The position numbers and the translations under genes were made by a program. The notes beneath the pieces were generated by a model, which was given only the letters and a program-made list of their open reading frames with translations, was not told where the DNA came from and made no database searches. This document shows positions 6,645 through 12,997 of a stretch of 14,388 nt of DNA, piece after piece. This DNA is from Solirubrobacterales bacterium (GTDB lineage: Bacteria; Actinomycetota; Thermoleophilia; Solirubrobacterales; 70-9), in contig JASLIG010000118.1 of the NCBI GenBank assembly GCA_030152805.1, forward strand, positions 1 to 14,388, in the 5' to 3' direction. Within the stretch, counting starts at the first letter, position 1; the number at the start of each line of letters is the position of its first letter.

Positions 6645-8179
6645 GGCGGCTGGCCGCGGCACTCGTCGTTGCCGCGGCCCTCTCACCCGGCTCCGCGCTC
6701 GCGGCAGGGGGCGAGATCGGCGCGGCTGAGGCGACGCGGGTCGCCGGTCAGGACCCGGTGGTCGTCACCGAGCGCGAAGAGAACGGCGTCCTCACCCACA
6801 GCGCCAACGAGGTCGACGGCAACTGGGAGGTCGGCTACTTCGCCGGCGACGAGGAGGTCGCCCTGGTCATCGTCGATCCGCGCAGCGGCCGCGTGCGGGA
6901 GTCCTGGACCGGCTACCAGGTGGCTTGGAAGATGGCCCGCGGCTACTCCGGCGCCTTCGGCCACAAGCTCAATGCGCCTTATGTCTTCCTGCCGCTCTGC
7001 GCGATCTTCCTGCTCGGGTTGCTCGACTGGCGCCGCCTCAGGCGGGTCGCCAACCTCGATCTGATCTTCTTGCTCGGCTTCGGCGCCTCCAACTACTTCT
7101 TCAACAGGGCTGAAATCGGCGTCTCGGTGCCGCTGCAGTACATCCCGCTCGCCTATCTGTTTGCCCGCGCGCTGTGGATCGGGGGGAGGGGGAGGGGGGA
7201 GGGGATCAGGCCGAGCTGGCCGGCGGCCTGGCTGCTGGTCGCTGCTCTCTTCCTGTTCGGCTTCCGCGTCGGGCTCAACATGGCCGACTCGGGCGTGATC
7301 GACGTCGGCTACGCGAGCGTCGTCGGGGCGGACCGGATCTCGCACGGCGAACCGATCTACGACAACTTCCCCGCCGACGTCTCGCAGGGGGACACCTACG
7401 GCCCGGTCAACTACCTCGCCTACGTTCCCTTCGAGCGGATCTGGCCCTGGTCGGGAACCTGGAACGACCTCCCGGCGGGGCACGGCGCCGCCGTCTTCTT
7501 CGACCTCGCCACCTTCGCCCTGCTGATCCTGCTCGGCCGCCGCATCCGCCCCGGCCCCGCCGGCAACAAGCTAGCCGCGACCCTCGCCTTCGCCTGGGCC
7601 GCCTACCCCTACACCGCCTTCACCCTGCTCTCCAATTCCAATGACACTTTGGTGGCGATGCTGTTGGTGGCGATGCTGCTGCTCCTAGCCCGCCCCGCCG
7701 CCCGCGGTGTCATGGCAGCGCTCGCGACTCTGGCGAAGTTCGCCCCGGCCGTCCTCGTCCCGATGCTGGCGACCTACGGTGAGAAACGCCGCCGCTTCGT
7801 CCTGGCCTTCGCCATCACAGGTGCAGCCGTAATGCTCTGGCCCGCCATCGACCCGGGTCTCCACACCGTCTACGACCGCACGATCGCCTACCAAGCCGGT
7901 AGAGATTCACCGTTCAGCATCTGGGGGCAAATAGCTTGGCTTGAGCCCTTGCGTATTGGAATTATGGCCGCAGTCGCTGCCCTGGCCATCGCATTCGCTT
8001 GGTGGCCCAAGGAAAAGAAGCTCCCCCAAGTGGCGGCCCTGGGCGCGGCGCTCCTGATCGGCGTCCAGCTAACCATGCACCACTGGTTCTACCTCTACAT
8101 AGTCTGGTTCTACCCCCTCCTTCTCATAGCTATGGCGTCCCTGGAGAGGCCGTCTGACGGCCCCCGGTCCCAAAGCTAA
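6641..8179 (+). CDS. GT-C (GT87/DUF2029-like) membrane glycosyltransferase with N-terminal PepSY-like domain
   Basis: Predicted polyprenyl-phosphate-sugar-dependent glycosyltransferase of 512 residues. It starts with a signal-like segment, MRRLAAALVVAAALSPGSALA (1-21 region), then an extracytoplasmic domain (24-110). The stretch VALVIVDPRSGRVRESWTG (73-91) resembles PepSY repeats. About a dozen membrane spans follow (near 113-129, 139-153, 163-180, 193-212, 281-299, 309-330, 335-350, 355-378, 386-402, 438-454, 461-478 and 481-500). The first large outer loop holds acidic residues, Asp217 and Asp221, and the GT87-like pattern DVGYASVVGADRISHGEPIY (221-240). AKFAPAVLVP (365-374) is also typical of the family. 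The ATG at 6641 overlaps the phosphatase stop; the frame is open further upstream, but only this start gives a signal peptide. Codons near the 3' end (about 7880-8180) are less GC-rich. The 3' end overlaps the ymdB-like stop. Donor and acceptor are unknown. Confidence 0.82.
   Translation: MRRLAAALVVAAALSPGSALAAGGEIGAAEATRVAGQDPVVVTEREENGVLTHSANEVDGNWEVGYFAGDEEVALVIVDPRSGRVRESWTGYQVAWKMARGYSGAFGHKLNAPYVFLPLCAIFLLGLLDWRRLRRVANLDLIFLLGFGASNYFFNRAEIGVSVPLQYIPLAYLFARALWIGGRGRGEGIRPSWPAAWLLVAALFLFGFRVGLNMADSGVIDVGYASVVGADRISHGEPIYDNFPADVSQGDTYGPVNYLAYVPFERIWPWSGTWNDLPAGHGAAVFFDLATFALLILLGRRIRPGPAGNKLAATLAFAWAAYPYTAFTLLSNSNDTLVAMLLVAMLLLLARPAARGVMAALATLAKFAPAVLVPMLATYGEKRRRFVLAFAITGAAVMLWPAIDPGLHTVYDRTIAYQAGRDSPFSIWGQIAWLEPLRIGIMAAVAALAIAFAWWPKEKKLPQVAALGAALLIGVQLTMHHWFYLYIVWFYPLLLIAMASLERPSDGPRSQS
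7181..7204 (+). repeat. G-run tract, G-quadruplex candidate inside the GT-C gene
   Basis: Twenty-four nt of four G runs (6, 5, 6 and 4 G) separated by single A bases on the coding strand. It encodes the loop GGRGRGEG at residues 181-188, between two membrane spans. The pattern meets the usual G-quadruplex rule and would be prone to slippage, which would frameshift the gene. Confidence 0.7.
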
Positions 8180-8952
8180 GAGGTAGGAGCGGGCACCATC
8201 ACAGCCTCGATCGAGTCGGCCAACCCGTTGTCGTTGACCTCGACCACCGCCCCCATCACCCAAACGTCCTCGTCAGCCGTCTCGAACTTAACCGGCATCT
8301 GAGTGATCATCGACTCCAGCACCAGCTCCGGTTTGACCCCGAGCACGCTGGTCCGCGACCCGGTCATCCCCACGTCGGAGATGAACGCCGTCCCCTGCGG
8401 CAGCACGCGCGCGTCGGCGGTCGGCACGTGGGTGTGAGTGCCGAGCACGGCCGCGACCCGCCCGTCGAGGTGCCAGCCCATTGCCACCTTCTCGCTGGTC
8501 ACCTCGGCGTGGAAATCGACGATCGCGAAGTCGCACTCGATCTTCTCGAGGATGCTGTCGGCCTCGTGAAAGGGCGAGCGGGCGACGGTGAGGCCGATCG
8601 CGCCGCTGAGGTTGATCACGCCGGCTCGCCGTCCGTCCAGCTCGACCACGGTGTAGCCGCGCCCCGGGTTGGCGTAGGGGTAGTTGGCCGGGCGCACGAC
8701 GCGCTCGCTGCGGTTGAGGTAGCCGTAGACCTCGCGGTGGCGGTAGACATGGTTGCCGGTCGTGATCACGTCGGCACCGGCGTCGAAGAGCGCCTTCGCC
8801 GTCTTCTCGGTGATGCCCATGCCGCCGGCGGAGTTCTCGCCGTTGACGATGACCATCCCCGGCGCGTAGCGCTCGCGCAGCTCCGGCATCGCGGCCGCCA
8901 GCCCGCGCCGGCCCGGCCCGCCAACCACATCGCCGATGAAGAGCACCCGCAT
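8176..8952 (-). CDS. ymdB: YmdB-family metallophosphoesterase (TIGR00282)
   Basis: Dinuclear-metal phosphodiesterase of the TIGR00282/YmdB family; Bacillus YmdB hydrolyses 2',3'-cyclic nucleotides and affects RNase Y-linked mRNA decay and biofilm formation. The 258 residues carry the complete metal site as known for that family: Asp8 (MRVLFIGDVVG), Glu39-Asn40 (VNGENSAGG), Asn67-His68 (TTGNHVY), His148 (DFHAEVTSEK), and His173 and His175 (GTHTHVPTAD). SDVGMTG (192-198) is also diagnostic. The ATG at 8952 starts exactly at the family beta-strand and has AGGTG 4 nt upstream; a GTG at 8958 would add two residues. No RNase Y (rny) gene lies beside it here, unlike in many Firmicutes. The stop is shared with the convergent GT-C gene in a CTAA overlap. 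It is divergent from the cyclotransferase-like gene. Confidence 0.92.
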   Translation of the reverse strand: MRVLFIGDVVGGPGRRGLAAAMPELRERYAPGMVIVNGENSAGGMGITEKTAKALFDAGADVITTGNHVYRHREVYGYLNRSERVVRPANYPYANPGRGYTVVELDGRRAGVINLSGAIGLTVARSPFHEADSILEKIECDFAIVDFHAEVTSEKVAMGWHLDGRVAAVLGTHTHVPTADARVLPQGTAFISDVGMTGSRTSVLGVKPELVLESMITQMPVKFETADEDVWVMGAVVEVNDNGLADSIEAVMVPAPTS

Positions 8953-8966
8953 GGTCACCTGACCCT

Positions 8967-9063
8967 AGTGTCCTGAGTCGTAGGTCGCGCACCGCCCTGG
9001 CGGCGTCTCCCCGTCCGTGATCCACTCGCCAGATGCGACACACGACCTACGACTCAGGACACT
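8967..9063. repeat. 97-nt nested inverted repeat between divergent genes (palindromic element 2)
   Basis: Arms 8967-8987 and 9043-9063 are perfectly complementary over 21 bp. The symmetry continues to 8995 and 9035 with 24 of 29 positions matching, and all five differences are transitions. A further 6 bp, CTGGCG (8997-9002) with CGCCAG (9027-9032), close a 24-nt loop. It lies between the starts of the divergent ymdB-like gene (minus) and the cyclotransferase-like gene (plus), so it cannot be a shared 3' terminator. It could be a cruciform or operator-like site, a leader hairpin, or a small palindromic mobile element. No target-site duplication was recognised. Confidence 0.85.
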
Positions 9064-9093
9064 TGCTGCGCAATTTGCGAAAGGGTGTGCGGG

Positions 9094-9780
9094 GTGAACG
9101 AGCGGAACGACGTGGTCGAGCGCGCGATGGGCTATCCCTACGCGGCCCCCTGGCAACCCTTCGTCCAGCTCGGCCACCAGACCCTCGATCCGGCGGAGCT
9201 CGAGATCGACCGCGAGGAGCGGGTCCCGATGCTGGCCTACGGCTCCAACGCGGCGCCGGAGGTCCTCGCCCGCAAGCTGGCGCTGAGCGACCAGCCGGTG
9301 CTCGTCGTGCCCGCCTGGCTCGACGAGTTCGACGTCGTCTACTCCGCCCACATCTCGCCCTACGGAGCGATCCCGGCCACCCTGCAGCGCAGTCCGGCGA
9401 CGAAGGCGCGGGTGCACGTCGTCTACATGACCAGTGCTCAGGTCGGCCTCGTCTCGGCGACCGAGCCGAACTACGAGGCGGCGTTGGTCGAGGGGGCCGT
9501 CTGTCGCCTCGATGACGGCGAGACGATCGCCGATCCCTCCGCCTACCTGAGCCGCCACGGCTGCCTGCTCCTCGATGGCTCCGAGGTGGCGCTTGCGGCC
9601 GTTCAGGCGAGCGGCCGCCGTTTCGCCTCGCTCAGCGAGCCCGAGGCGATCGAGCACGCGCGAGCGGCACTCTGCCCCGACGACAGCGTCGAGGCCTTCG
9701 TTCTCGCCAACGTCACCGACCCTGACCTCTCGCAGGCGCGTTCGGCAATGATGCCGCGCCGCCCGCTGCTGCCGCGCTGA
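9094..9780 (+). CDS. Gamma-glutamylcyclotransferase-fold (AIG2/BtrG-like) protein, function unknown
   Basis: A 228-residue protein whose middle part looks like the gamma-glutamylcyclotransferase-like fold. It has the diagnostic YGSN loop (MLAYGSNAAPEVLARKL, 46-62), a segment VVYSAHISPYGAIPATLQRS (81-100) matching the 'sagi.p.G.ATv' strand region, and VYMTSAQVGLVSATEPNYEAALV (110-132) like the family's 'vY.lt..ql..L...E..Y' stretch. Glu124 is the acidic residue nearest the family's catalytic Glu, but I cannot verify the alignment. N-terminal (1-40) and C-terminal (175-228) extensions go beyond the minimal domain. The GTG at 9094 is chosen for AAAGGG at 9080-9085; an in-frame GTG at 9085 is possible. 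It is divergent from ymdB and convergent with the ABC permease, with a 5-nt gap. Substrate and activity are unknown. Confidence 0.72.
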   Translation: MNERNDVVERAMGYPYAAPWQPFVQLGHQTLDPAELEIDREERVPMLAYGSNAAPEVLARKLALSDQPVLVVPAWLDEFDVVYSAHISPYGAIPATLQRSPATKARVHVVYMTSAQVGLVSATEPNYEAALVEGAVCRLDDGETIADPSAYLSRHGCLLLDGSEVALAAVQASGRRFASLSEPEAIEHARAALCPDDSVEAFVLANVTDPDLSQARSAMMPRRPLLPR

Positions 9781-9785
9781 TCCGC

Positions 9786-11138
9786 TCAAACCGAGCCGAA
9801 GCGGCGCAGGGCGAGTCGCGCGAGCGCGCCGTAGGCAAGGATCAGGACGCCGAGGTGAATCAAGGCGCGCCCGAGGCTCGGCCCGCTTGGATCGAGCGCG
9901 GCGGTCATCGCCTGCAGCGCTGGCTTGAAGGGGAAGAGCGCGGTGAGCAGCTCGATCGTGTCGTTGAGCGCCGGCCCCACGGTCCCGGAGGGGATCAGGG
10001 AGAGGAAGGCAACCGGCAGCGTGACCATGAAGGCGAGCAGGGAGACCGCGCGGACCTCACGCGCAGCTGCCCCGAGCGCCGCCCCGGCTGCCCCGAGGCC
10101 GGCCCCGCCGCCGACGATCGCAAGTAGCCAAAGGCCGAAGCGACTCCAGTGCAGGGGCACGAAGATCGCCAGACCGGCGAGCATCAGCAGCGTCACCACC
10201 AGCCCGACCGCGACGCCGAGCCCGATCTTCTCGGTGAGCAGCGCTGAGCGTGAGACGAGGCCGCGGGTGAGCCGCGGAAAGGCGTTCTCCTCACGCTCCA
10301 GGGCGAGCGAGCCGGCGACCAGCAGCACCGTGACGAAGGCCAGCGTGAAGGTCGCCGCGACGGCGATCGCGAAAACTTCAAGCGGTGGGGATGAGCCGCC
10401 CACGACCTGCTTGTCGACGGCGATCGGCTGAGTGAGGCGGGTGAGCAGGGTGGCGGCGGTACCGAGGTTGCCGCGGGTCAGCGCGGTGAACCGGAGGACC
10501 TCGTCGAGCGAGTCGCGCAACGGTCCGGGCGGCATCGTCGCCCGGACCGCGTGGAGGATGCGGGAGGTGTTGCCGAGGCCGAGGATCTGGATCGCCTGGC
10601 CGAGCACGCTGAACTGACCGCCGCGGACGACGAGGCCGACGAATTTGCCGCCTTCGTGGGCGATGCGGCGAGCGATCACGAGATTTGCCCGCGTCAGCAG
10701 CGAGTTGATCCGGTCGTCGACCAGCCGCGCCTTGACCGGGTCGTCCTCGTTGACGATCACCTCGACTTCGGGGGTGCGCGGCGACGGCGTCGAGAGCGAG
10801 TTGATGTTTTCGACGAGGTCAGCCGGCAGGATCAGCGCTGCCAGCACGTCTCCCGAGCGCACCTCCTCGGTCGCTTCGGCGCGGCTCTTGACCCGCACGC
10901 ACTCGACCCGTTCGCAGACCCGCTCGTCGACGCCGATCTTCGGCAGCTCGGCTGTGCCGACGGCGACCCGCGATTCGGCCGGCACTTCGTTGAGGAAGGC
11001 TACCCGCGGCTTCTCCGGCGAGCGCGAGATCGCGAGGCCGACCAAGACGGCGATCAGCACCGGGTAGGCGACGAGCAGGGTGGCCTGCAAGGGGGAGCGG
11101 CGCAGGATCTGCAGGTCCTTGAGCAGCAGCCAGCGCAT
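9786..11138 (-). CDS. ABC-2 type exporter, membrane subunit
   Basis: Membrane subunit of an ABC-2 exporter, 450 residues. Span 1 is at about 17-37, followed by a large extracytoplasmic domain (about 40-250), then five spans near 253-279, 302-328, 335-358, 363-385 and 425-442, which is the topology of YhgE/NatB-like and CcmB-like ABC-2 permeases. EREENAFPRLTRGLVSRSALLTEKI (280-304 region) is the typical cytoplasmic coupling segment. The outer domain holds a Cys pair, Cys75 and Cys80 (VCERVEC), which could form a disulfide or bind metal. The ATG at 11138 overlaps the ATPase stop by one base (TGATG); a TTG directly upstream at 11141 is less likely. The exported substrate is not evident. The domain size and the ATPase partner make the exporter assignment firm. 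Confidence 0.85.
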   Translation of the reverse strand: MRWLLLKDLQILRRSPLQATLLVAYPVLIAVLVGLAISRSPEKPRVAFLNEVPAESRVAVGTAELPKIGVDERVCERVECVRVKSRAEATEEVRSGDVLAALILPADLVENINSLSTPSPRTPEVEVIVNEDDPVKARLVDDRINSLLTRANLVIARRIAHEGGKFVGLVVRGGQFSVLGQAIQILGLGNTSRILHAVRATMPPGPLRDSLDEVLRFTALTRGNLGTAATLLTRLTQPIAVDKQVVGGSSPPLEVFAIAVAATFTLAFVTVLLVAGSLALEREENAFPRLTRGLVSRSALLTEKIGLGVAVGLVVTLLMLAGLAIFVPLHWSRFGLWLLAIVGGGAGLGAAGAALGAAAREVRAVSLLAFMVTLPVAFLSLIPSGTVGPALNDTIELLTALFPFKPALQAMTAALDPSGPSLGRALIHLGVLILAYGALARLALRRFGSV

Positions 11139-11878
11139 CAATGTCCCCTGTGGTGGAGGAAGGCGACGAAGGCAGTCTCGAAGTCACGCTCGGCGGCCTC
11201 GGGCGCCTCGCGCCGGACGACGGCGCGCAGTCCGTCGGGCGAGCCGTCGAAGAGGGCCTCGCCGTCGGCGAGCACCAACAGGCGACGGCCGTAGCGCTCG
11301 GCCTCCTGGATGTCGTGGGTGGAGAAGATCACCGTCGTCCCGTGATCGCCCGCCAGCCCCGAGACGAACTCCCAGAGGCGCGCCCGCTGGCGCGGGTCGA
11401 GCCCGACGCTGGGCTCGTCGAGCAGCAGCACCGACGGCCGCGCCAGCAACCCGATCGCGATGTTGATTCGCTGCTGGTTGCCGCCCGAGAGCCGCGCCAC
11501 GATCTCACCGCGCCGCTCGCCCAGCCCGGTCAGCTCCAGCATCTCTCCCGTCGAGGCATGCGGATCGTCGTGTCCCTCCAGCCGCGCGAACAGCAAGAGG
11601 TTCTCCTCCACCGTCAGCCTCCGGTAGAGCGCAGCCTGCTGCGGCACCCACCCCACCTCTCCCTCGGGCACGTGAACCTCCCCCTCATCGGGCCTGGAGA
11701 TCCCCGCCAGGATCGACAGCAGAGTGGTCTTCCCCGCCCCATTCGGCCCGATCACAGCCACAAGCTCCCCAGCGGAGGCTTCGAAACTAACCCCCCGCAG
11801 AGCTTCCCGCTCCCCGAAGCGCTTCACCAGCTCGCGCGCCTGCAGCACCGCCTCACTAGTCCCGCTCCCTGCTCCCAT
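11138..11878 (-). CDS. ABC transporter ATP-binding protein (ABC-2/DrrA-like)
   Basis: Nucleotide-binding subunit that powers the adjacent ABC-2 permease, 246 residues. All motifs are intact: Walker A GPNGAGKTT (44-52), Q-loop Gln80 (WVPQQAALYRRLTVEENL), ABC signature LSGGNQQR (130-137), Walker B VLLLDEP (150-156) with D-loop SVGLD (157-161), and H-loop His188 (STHDIQEAE). The signature reads NQQ, where many exporters have MKQ or QKQ. It is first in the two-gene operon and translationally coupled to the permease. A minus-strand TAGCTT (11892-11887) lies 8 nt before the ATG and could be a -10 box of a leaderless transcript. No good Shine-Dalgarno is seen. A dedicated drug, ion or lipid substrate cannot be told apart from sequence. 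Confidence 0.93.
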   Translation of the reverse strand: MGAGSGTSEAVLQARELVKRFGEREALRGVSFEASAGELVAVIGPNGAGKTTLLSILAGISRPDEGEVHVPEGEVGWVPQQAALYRRLTVEENLLLFARLEGHDDPHASTGEMLELTGLGERRGEIVARLSGGNQQRINIAIGLLARPSVLLLDEPSVGLDPRQRARLWEFVSGLAGDHGTTVIFSTHDIQEAERYGRRLLVLADGEALFDGSPDGLRAVVRREAPEAAERDFETAFVAFLHHRGH

Positions 11879-11933
11879 GCCGCCGAAAGCTACCCATCGG
11901 GGGGAATCGGTTTGTTAGTCACGGCTTGAGCAA

Positions 11934-12004
11934 GGAGACGGGTGCCCTGCCCCAGCCACTCAAGCCCGGCAAAGCCGGGCGTCTGGGGCAGGGCACCCGT
12001 CTCC
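11934..12004. repeat. 71-nt nested inverted repeat upstream of hemB (palindromic element 3)
   Basis: Arms 11934-11955 and 11983-12004 are perfectly complementary over 22 bp. Inside, GCCCGGC (11964-11970) and GCCGGGC (11974-11980) form a perfect 7-bp hairpin with an AAA loop. GGCTTGAG (11923-11930), just outside the left arm, is perfectly complementary to CTCAAGCC (11959-11966), which overlaps the inner hairpin, so two mutually exclusive folds are possible. The element lies between the divergent ABC ATPase and hemB genes and ends 21 nt before the hemB ATG. It may be an attenuator-like leader, an operator/cruciform, or a palindromic mobile repeat. Confidence 0.85.
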
Positions 12005-12010
12005 CTCCCT

Positions 12011-12016
12011 TAAACT
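12011..12016 (+). promoter_or_regulatory. Candidate -10 box for hemB
   Basis: TAAACT fits TAnnnT and ends 9 nt before the hemB ATG, so transcription would start at or within a few bases of the ATG. No Shine-Dalgarno precedes that ATG, which fits a leaderless mRNA. The expected -35 position falls inside the right arm of palindromic element 3 and shows no consensus. Confidence 0.3.
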
Positions 12017-12025
12017 CGGCTCCGA

Positions 12026-12997
12026 ATGCCGTTCCCCGCCACCCGCATGCGTCGCCTCCGCCGCACGGAGTCGCTTCGAGCGCTCGTGCGCGAGACCGAA
12101 CTCTCCCCGGGCCATCTGATCCAGCCCCTCTTCGTAGTCAGCGGCGAGAACGTCCGCGAGGAGATCGACTCGATGCCCGGCATAGAGCGCTTCTCGATCT
12201 CCGAGCTGGTCGCCGAGGCAACCGAGATCGCCTCGGCCGGCCTCGGCGCAGTCCTCATCTTCGGCGTTCCAGCGACCAAGGACGAGTCGGGCTCCGGCGC
12301 CTATGACGATGAGGGGGTCGTGCAGATGGCGGTGCGGGCCCTGAAGGAGGCTCACCCGGACCTGACCGTGATCACCGACGTCTGCCTCTGCGAGTACACC
12401 TCGCACGGCCACTGCGGCTTCGTCCGCGACGGCGAGGTCGACAACGACATCACTGTCGAGCTGCTCGCCAAGACAGCGATCTCCCATGCCGAAGCCGGCG
12501 CCGACGCGGTCGCGCCCAGCGACATGATGGACGGGCGCATCGGCACGATTCGCCACCAGCTCGACGAGGAGGGCCACGCCGGCGTGCCGATCATCGCCTA
12601 CAGCGCCAAGTACGCCTCGGCCCTCTACGGCCCTTTCCGCGACGCGGCGGAGTCGACCCCCGAGTTCGGCGACCGCCGCGGCTACCAGATGGATCCGGCC
12701 AACGCCGCCGAGGCGGTTCGCGAGGCGGAGCTCGACCTCGAAGAGGGGGCCGACATGCTGATGGTCAAGCCCGCAACGCCCTATCTCGACGTGGTTCGCC
12801 GGGTCAAGGAGGCGACCGCGGCGCCGCTGGCTGCCTACCACGTCTCCGGCGAGTACTCGATGTTGAAGGCCGCCGCCGAGCGCGGCTGGATCGACGAGCG
12901 CGCCGCCGTGCTGGAGGCGCTGACCTCGATCCGCCGCGCCGGGGCCGACGCGATCGTCACCTATTACGCCAAGGAGGCGGCTGGATGGCTTCGGTAA
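12026..12997 (+). CDS. hemB: Delta-aminolevulinic acid dehydratase (porphobilinogen synthase)
   Basis: Condenses two 5-aminolevulinate molecules into porphobilinogen, the second committed step of tetrapyrrole synthesis. Its 323 residues match the usual length. The cysteine-rich zinc site is intact: Cys120, Cys122 and Cys130 in TDVCLCEYTSHGHCG, so this is a zinc-type and not the Asp/Mg2+-type enzyme. The two Schiff-base lysines are Lys195 (YSAKYASALYGPFRDA) and Lys248 (MLMVKPATPYLD). APSDMMDGRI (163-172) and AAYHVSGEYSM (269-279) are also characteristic. The ATG at 12026 is the first sensible start and lacks a Shine-Dalgarno; an ATG at 12047 is the alternative. The 3' end overlaps the next gene by 13 nt and carries that gene's ribosome-binding site, so expression of the two is linked. 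Confidence 0.96.
   Translation: MPFPATRMRRLRRTESLRALVRETELSPGHLIQPLFVVSGENVREEIDSMPGIERFSISELVAEATEIASAGLGAVLIFGVPATKDESGSGAYDDEGVVQMAVRALKEAHPDLTVITDVCLCEYTSHGHCGFVRDGEVDNDITVELLAKTAISHAEAGADAVAPSDMMDGRIGTIRHQLDEEGHAGVPIIAYSAKYASALYGPFRDAAESTPEFGDRRGYQMDPANAAEAVREAELDLEEGADMLMVKPATPYLDVVRRVKEATAAPLAAYHVSGEYSMLKAAAERGWIDERAAVLEALTSIRRAGADAIVTYYAKEAAGWLR
12971..12977 (+). promoter_or_regulatory. Strong Shine-Dalgarno within hemB for the AhbA/B-like gene
   Basis: AAGGAGG, a full match to the 16S anti-Shine-Dalgarno core, ends 7 nt before the ATG at 12985. It is embedded in the hemB codons for Lys-Glu-Ala. It fixes the start of the next gene and is the strongest ribosome-binding site I saw in the window. 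Confidence 0.75.

Noticed and set aside
9781..9785. Terminator between the cyclotransferase-like and permease genes
   Set aside because: The convergent gap is only 5 nt and contains no hairpin or T run.
8965..9789. 274-codon open frame on the minus strand covering the cyclotransferase-like gene
   Set aside because: It would run through palindromic element 2 and the short convergent gap. The plus-strand frame has a YGSN motif and a Shine-Dalgarno, while the minus frame shows neither.
4981..12004. The three palindromes as CRISPR repeats or insertion sequences
   Set aside because: None recurs as a spaced array, none encloses a transposase frame, and no flanking target duplication was recognisable. 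They are reported only as inverted repeats.
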